Source: JBKPNZ01 sp046732895 (GTDB lineage Bacteria; Actinomycetota; Thermoleophilia; Solirubrobacterales; 70-9). Taken from it: a stretch of DNA of 64,000 bases. Positions 63,394-64,000 of the stretch are shown here, piece after piece. The stretch covers positions 1 through 64,000 of the forward strand of contig JBKPNZ010000032.1 of assembly GCA_046732895.1 (NCBI GenBank). Reading direction: 5' to 3'. Position numbers and translations under genes: made by a program. Under the pieces are notes generated by a model, which saw only the letters and a program-made list of their open reading frames with translations, did not search any database and had not been told where the DNA came from. The stretch's first letter is position 1. The number at the start of each line of letters is the position of its first letter.

Positions 63394-64000
63394 CTAGTGC
63401 CCGCGCACGAACCGGATGCACCGGCCCTGGTTCGTGAAGCCGTAGAACCTCCAATTGCCGCGCTTGCATTGCTGCTTATTAGTCGGCATCGGTGTGACCG
63501 CGATGCCGGCGGGCGAGGCGCCGGCTGCAACCGTCGCTGGGCTCTTCGGTGTGAGACTCCCGTCCGCGGCGACGTCGTACTGGCGGATCAGATCCGCGCT
63601 TGGATTCGTCACGTAGAGGCTGCGGCCGTCCGCCGCAACCGACAGCGCCCCCGCCAGCGGGGCACCCAGGGTCGCGGCGGCCACGGTTGCCGGGACCTTT
63701 GGGACTAGCGTCCCATCAAGCCGGACGTCGTACTGGGAGATGGTCGCAGGAATGCCGACCAGATCATTGCCGCGGTTGAGGGCGTACACGCTGCGTCCGT
63801 CGGGACTTACAGCGATGTCGCGAGTGAGGCTTTCGGCATCCACCTCCGGCGGATCCTTGAACGACAGGGTGCCGTCGCCCGCGATGTCGAACTGCTCGAC
63901 GGCGCCTCCAAAGCCGGCGGAATACAGGCTGCGCCCATCGGGGCTGACCGCGAGGCCAACGGGGGTTCGGTTCGTGTCGATTCCCCGCGGCGAGCTCTCC
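63394..64000 (-). CDS. Exported beta-propeller (YVTN-like) protein, C-terminal part
   Basis: The gene runs off the right edge with the frame open throughout. The visible ~200 residues contain three propeller-type repeats of about 45 residues: GLAVSPDGRSLYSAGFGGAV, then DIAVSPDGRSVYALNRGNDL and LSVAADGRSLYVTNPSADLI, each followed by a (E/S/R)-Q-(F/Y)-D-x-x strand. This matches lactonase/YVTN-type seven-bladed propellers. The C-terminus (QQCKRGNWRFYGFTNQGRCI then RFV) is a small tail seen at the end of exported actinobacterial proteins. Without the N-terminus I cannot tell whether a signal peptide exists; extracellular location is inferred. Confidence 0.75.
   Translation of the reverse strand, partial: ESSPRGIDTNRTPVGLAVSPDGRSLYSAGFGGAVEQFDIAGDGTLSFKDPPEVDAESLTRDIAVSPDGRSVYALNRGNDLVGIPATISQYDVRLDGTLVPKVPATVAAATLGAPLAGALSVAADGRSLYVTNPSADLIRQYDVAADGSLTPKSPATVAAGASPAGIAVTPMPTNKQQCKRGNWRFYGFTNQGRCIRFVRGH

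Noticed and set aside
1..64000. CRISPR array, prophage or transposase genes.
   Set aside because: No regularly spaced direct repeats, no phage structural or integrase genes, and no DDE transposase motifs were seen.

Overview
The window is high-GC DNA (hand counts of ordinary lines near 68%) with frequent GTG and TTG starts, short intergenic gaps and 4-base stop/start overlaps. It carries several exported protein families that I associate with Actinomycetota of the class Thermoleophilia (Solirubrobacter or Conexibacter-like): the C-x-x-G...V-x-GGG repeat protein, the C-terminal CK-x-G-x-W...NQG-x-C tail, and SnoaL-like genes beginning MSRENVELVR. The placement is an inference from family content, since no rRNA gene is present. 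It looks like a normal chromosome segment: two tRNA-Ser genes, housekeeping enzymes, many exported proteins, and no phage, transposase or CRISPR array.

Layout. 1-3.5 kb: partial alcohol dehydrogenase-type gene, two exported proteins, tRNA-Ser(CGA), two tiny membrane peptides, ytoQ, a decayed diguanylate cyclase and tRNA-Ser(GGA). This stretch holds three copies of a dispersed dyad repeat that returns at 62.8-63.4 kb. 3.7-9.5 kb: DUF1697, SHOCT, DUF559/AbiEi-like, TMEM175, pncB, an F420-reductase-like gene, tadA and a universal stress protein. 9.5-15.5 kb: an exported repeat protein and a transsulfuration block (cystathionine gamma-synthase, cystathionine beta-synthase) behind a DrrAB-type ABC exporter. 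15.6-25.4 kb: exported CocE-type hydrolase, cyclophilin, STAS protein, GH26-like glycosidase, DUF445/DUF4393 pair, Na+/H+-type antiporter and a polar amino acid ABC importer. 25.4-35 kb: second CocE-type hydrolase, desaturase, 5'-3' exonuclease, truncated hemoglobin, PAS-GGDEF cyclase, methyltransferase plus membrane protein, zincin-type metalloprotease and a second Cys/Met-metabolism PLP enzyme. 35-42 kb: ArsR/DUF899 divergent from an MFS exporter with a coupled leader peptide, a frameshifted DUF4239 gene and a large beta-helix exoprotein. 42-54.9 kb: LAL-type LuxR regulator, amine oxidase, methyltransferase, STAS versus MASE1-PP2C-HATPase signalling pair, a second beta-helix exoprotein, a FlgM-like protein and an ECF sigma/anti-sigma locus. 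54.9-59.5 kb: a compact set of ATP-grasp ligase, opine dehydrogenase, FAD-dependent amine oxidase and SAM methyltransferase, with noticeably lower GC in the ligase gene. 59.6-64 kb: heparinase-type lyase, chromate transporter-type protein, SnoaL protein and a partial beta-propeller exoprotein.

How the genes may work together. The most unusual unit is the 54.9-59.5 kb set, which has the enzyme types expected for an opine-type small molecule (keto acid supply, reductive condensation, ATP-dependent ligation, methylation) but lacks the nicotianamine-synthase-like gene of known opine metallophores. The second notable signal is a repeat built from GCTT-N8-AAGC dyads. At two loci it sits at a fixed distance upstream of a GAGATACT box and an ATG, so it looks like a conserved, probably leaderless, regulated promoter. 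At other loci it occurs without those boxes. Functions are inferred by reading motifs only; no database search was run.
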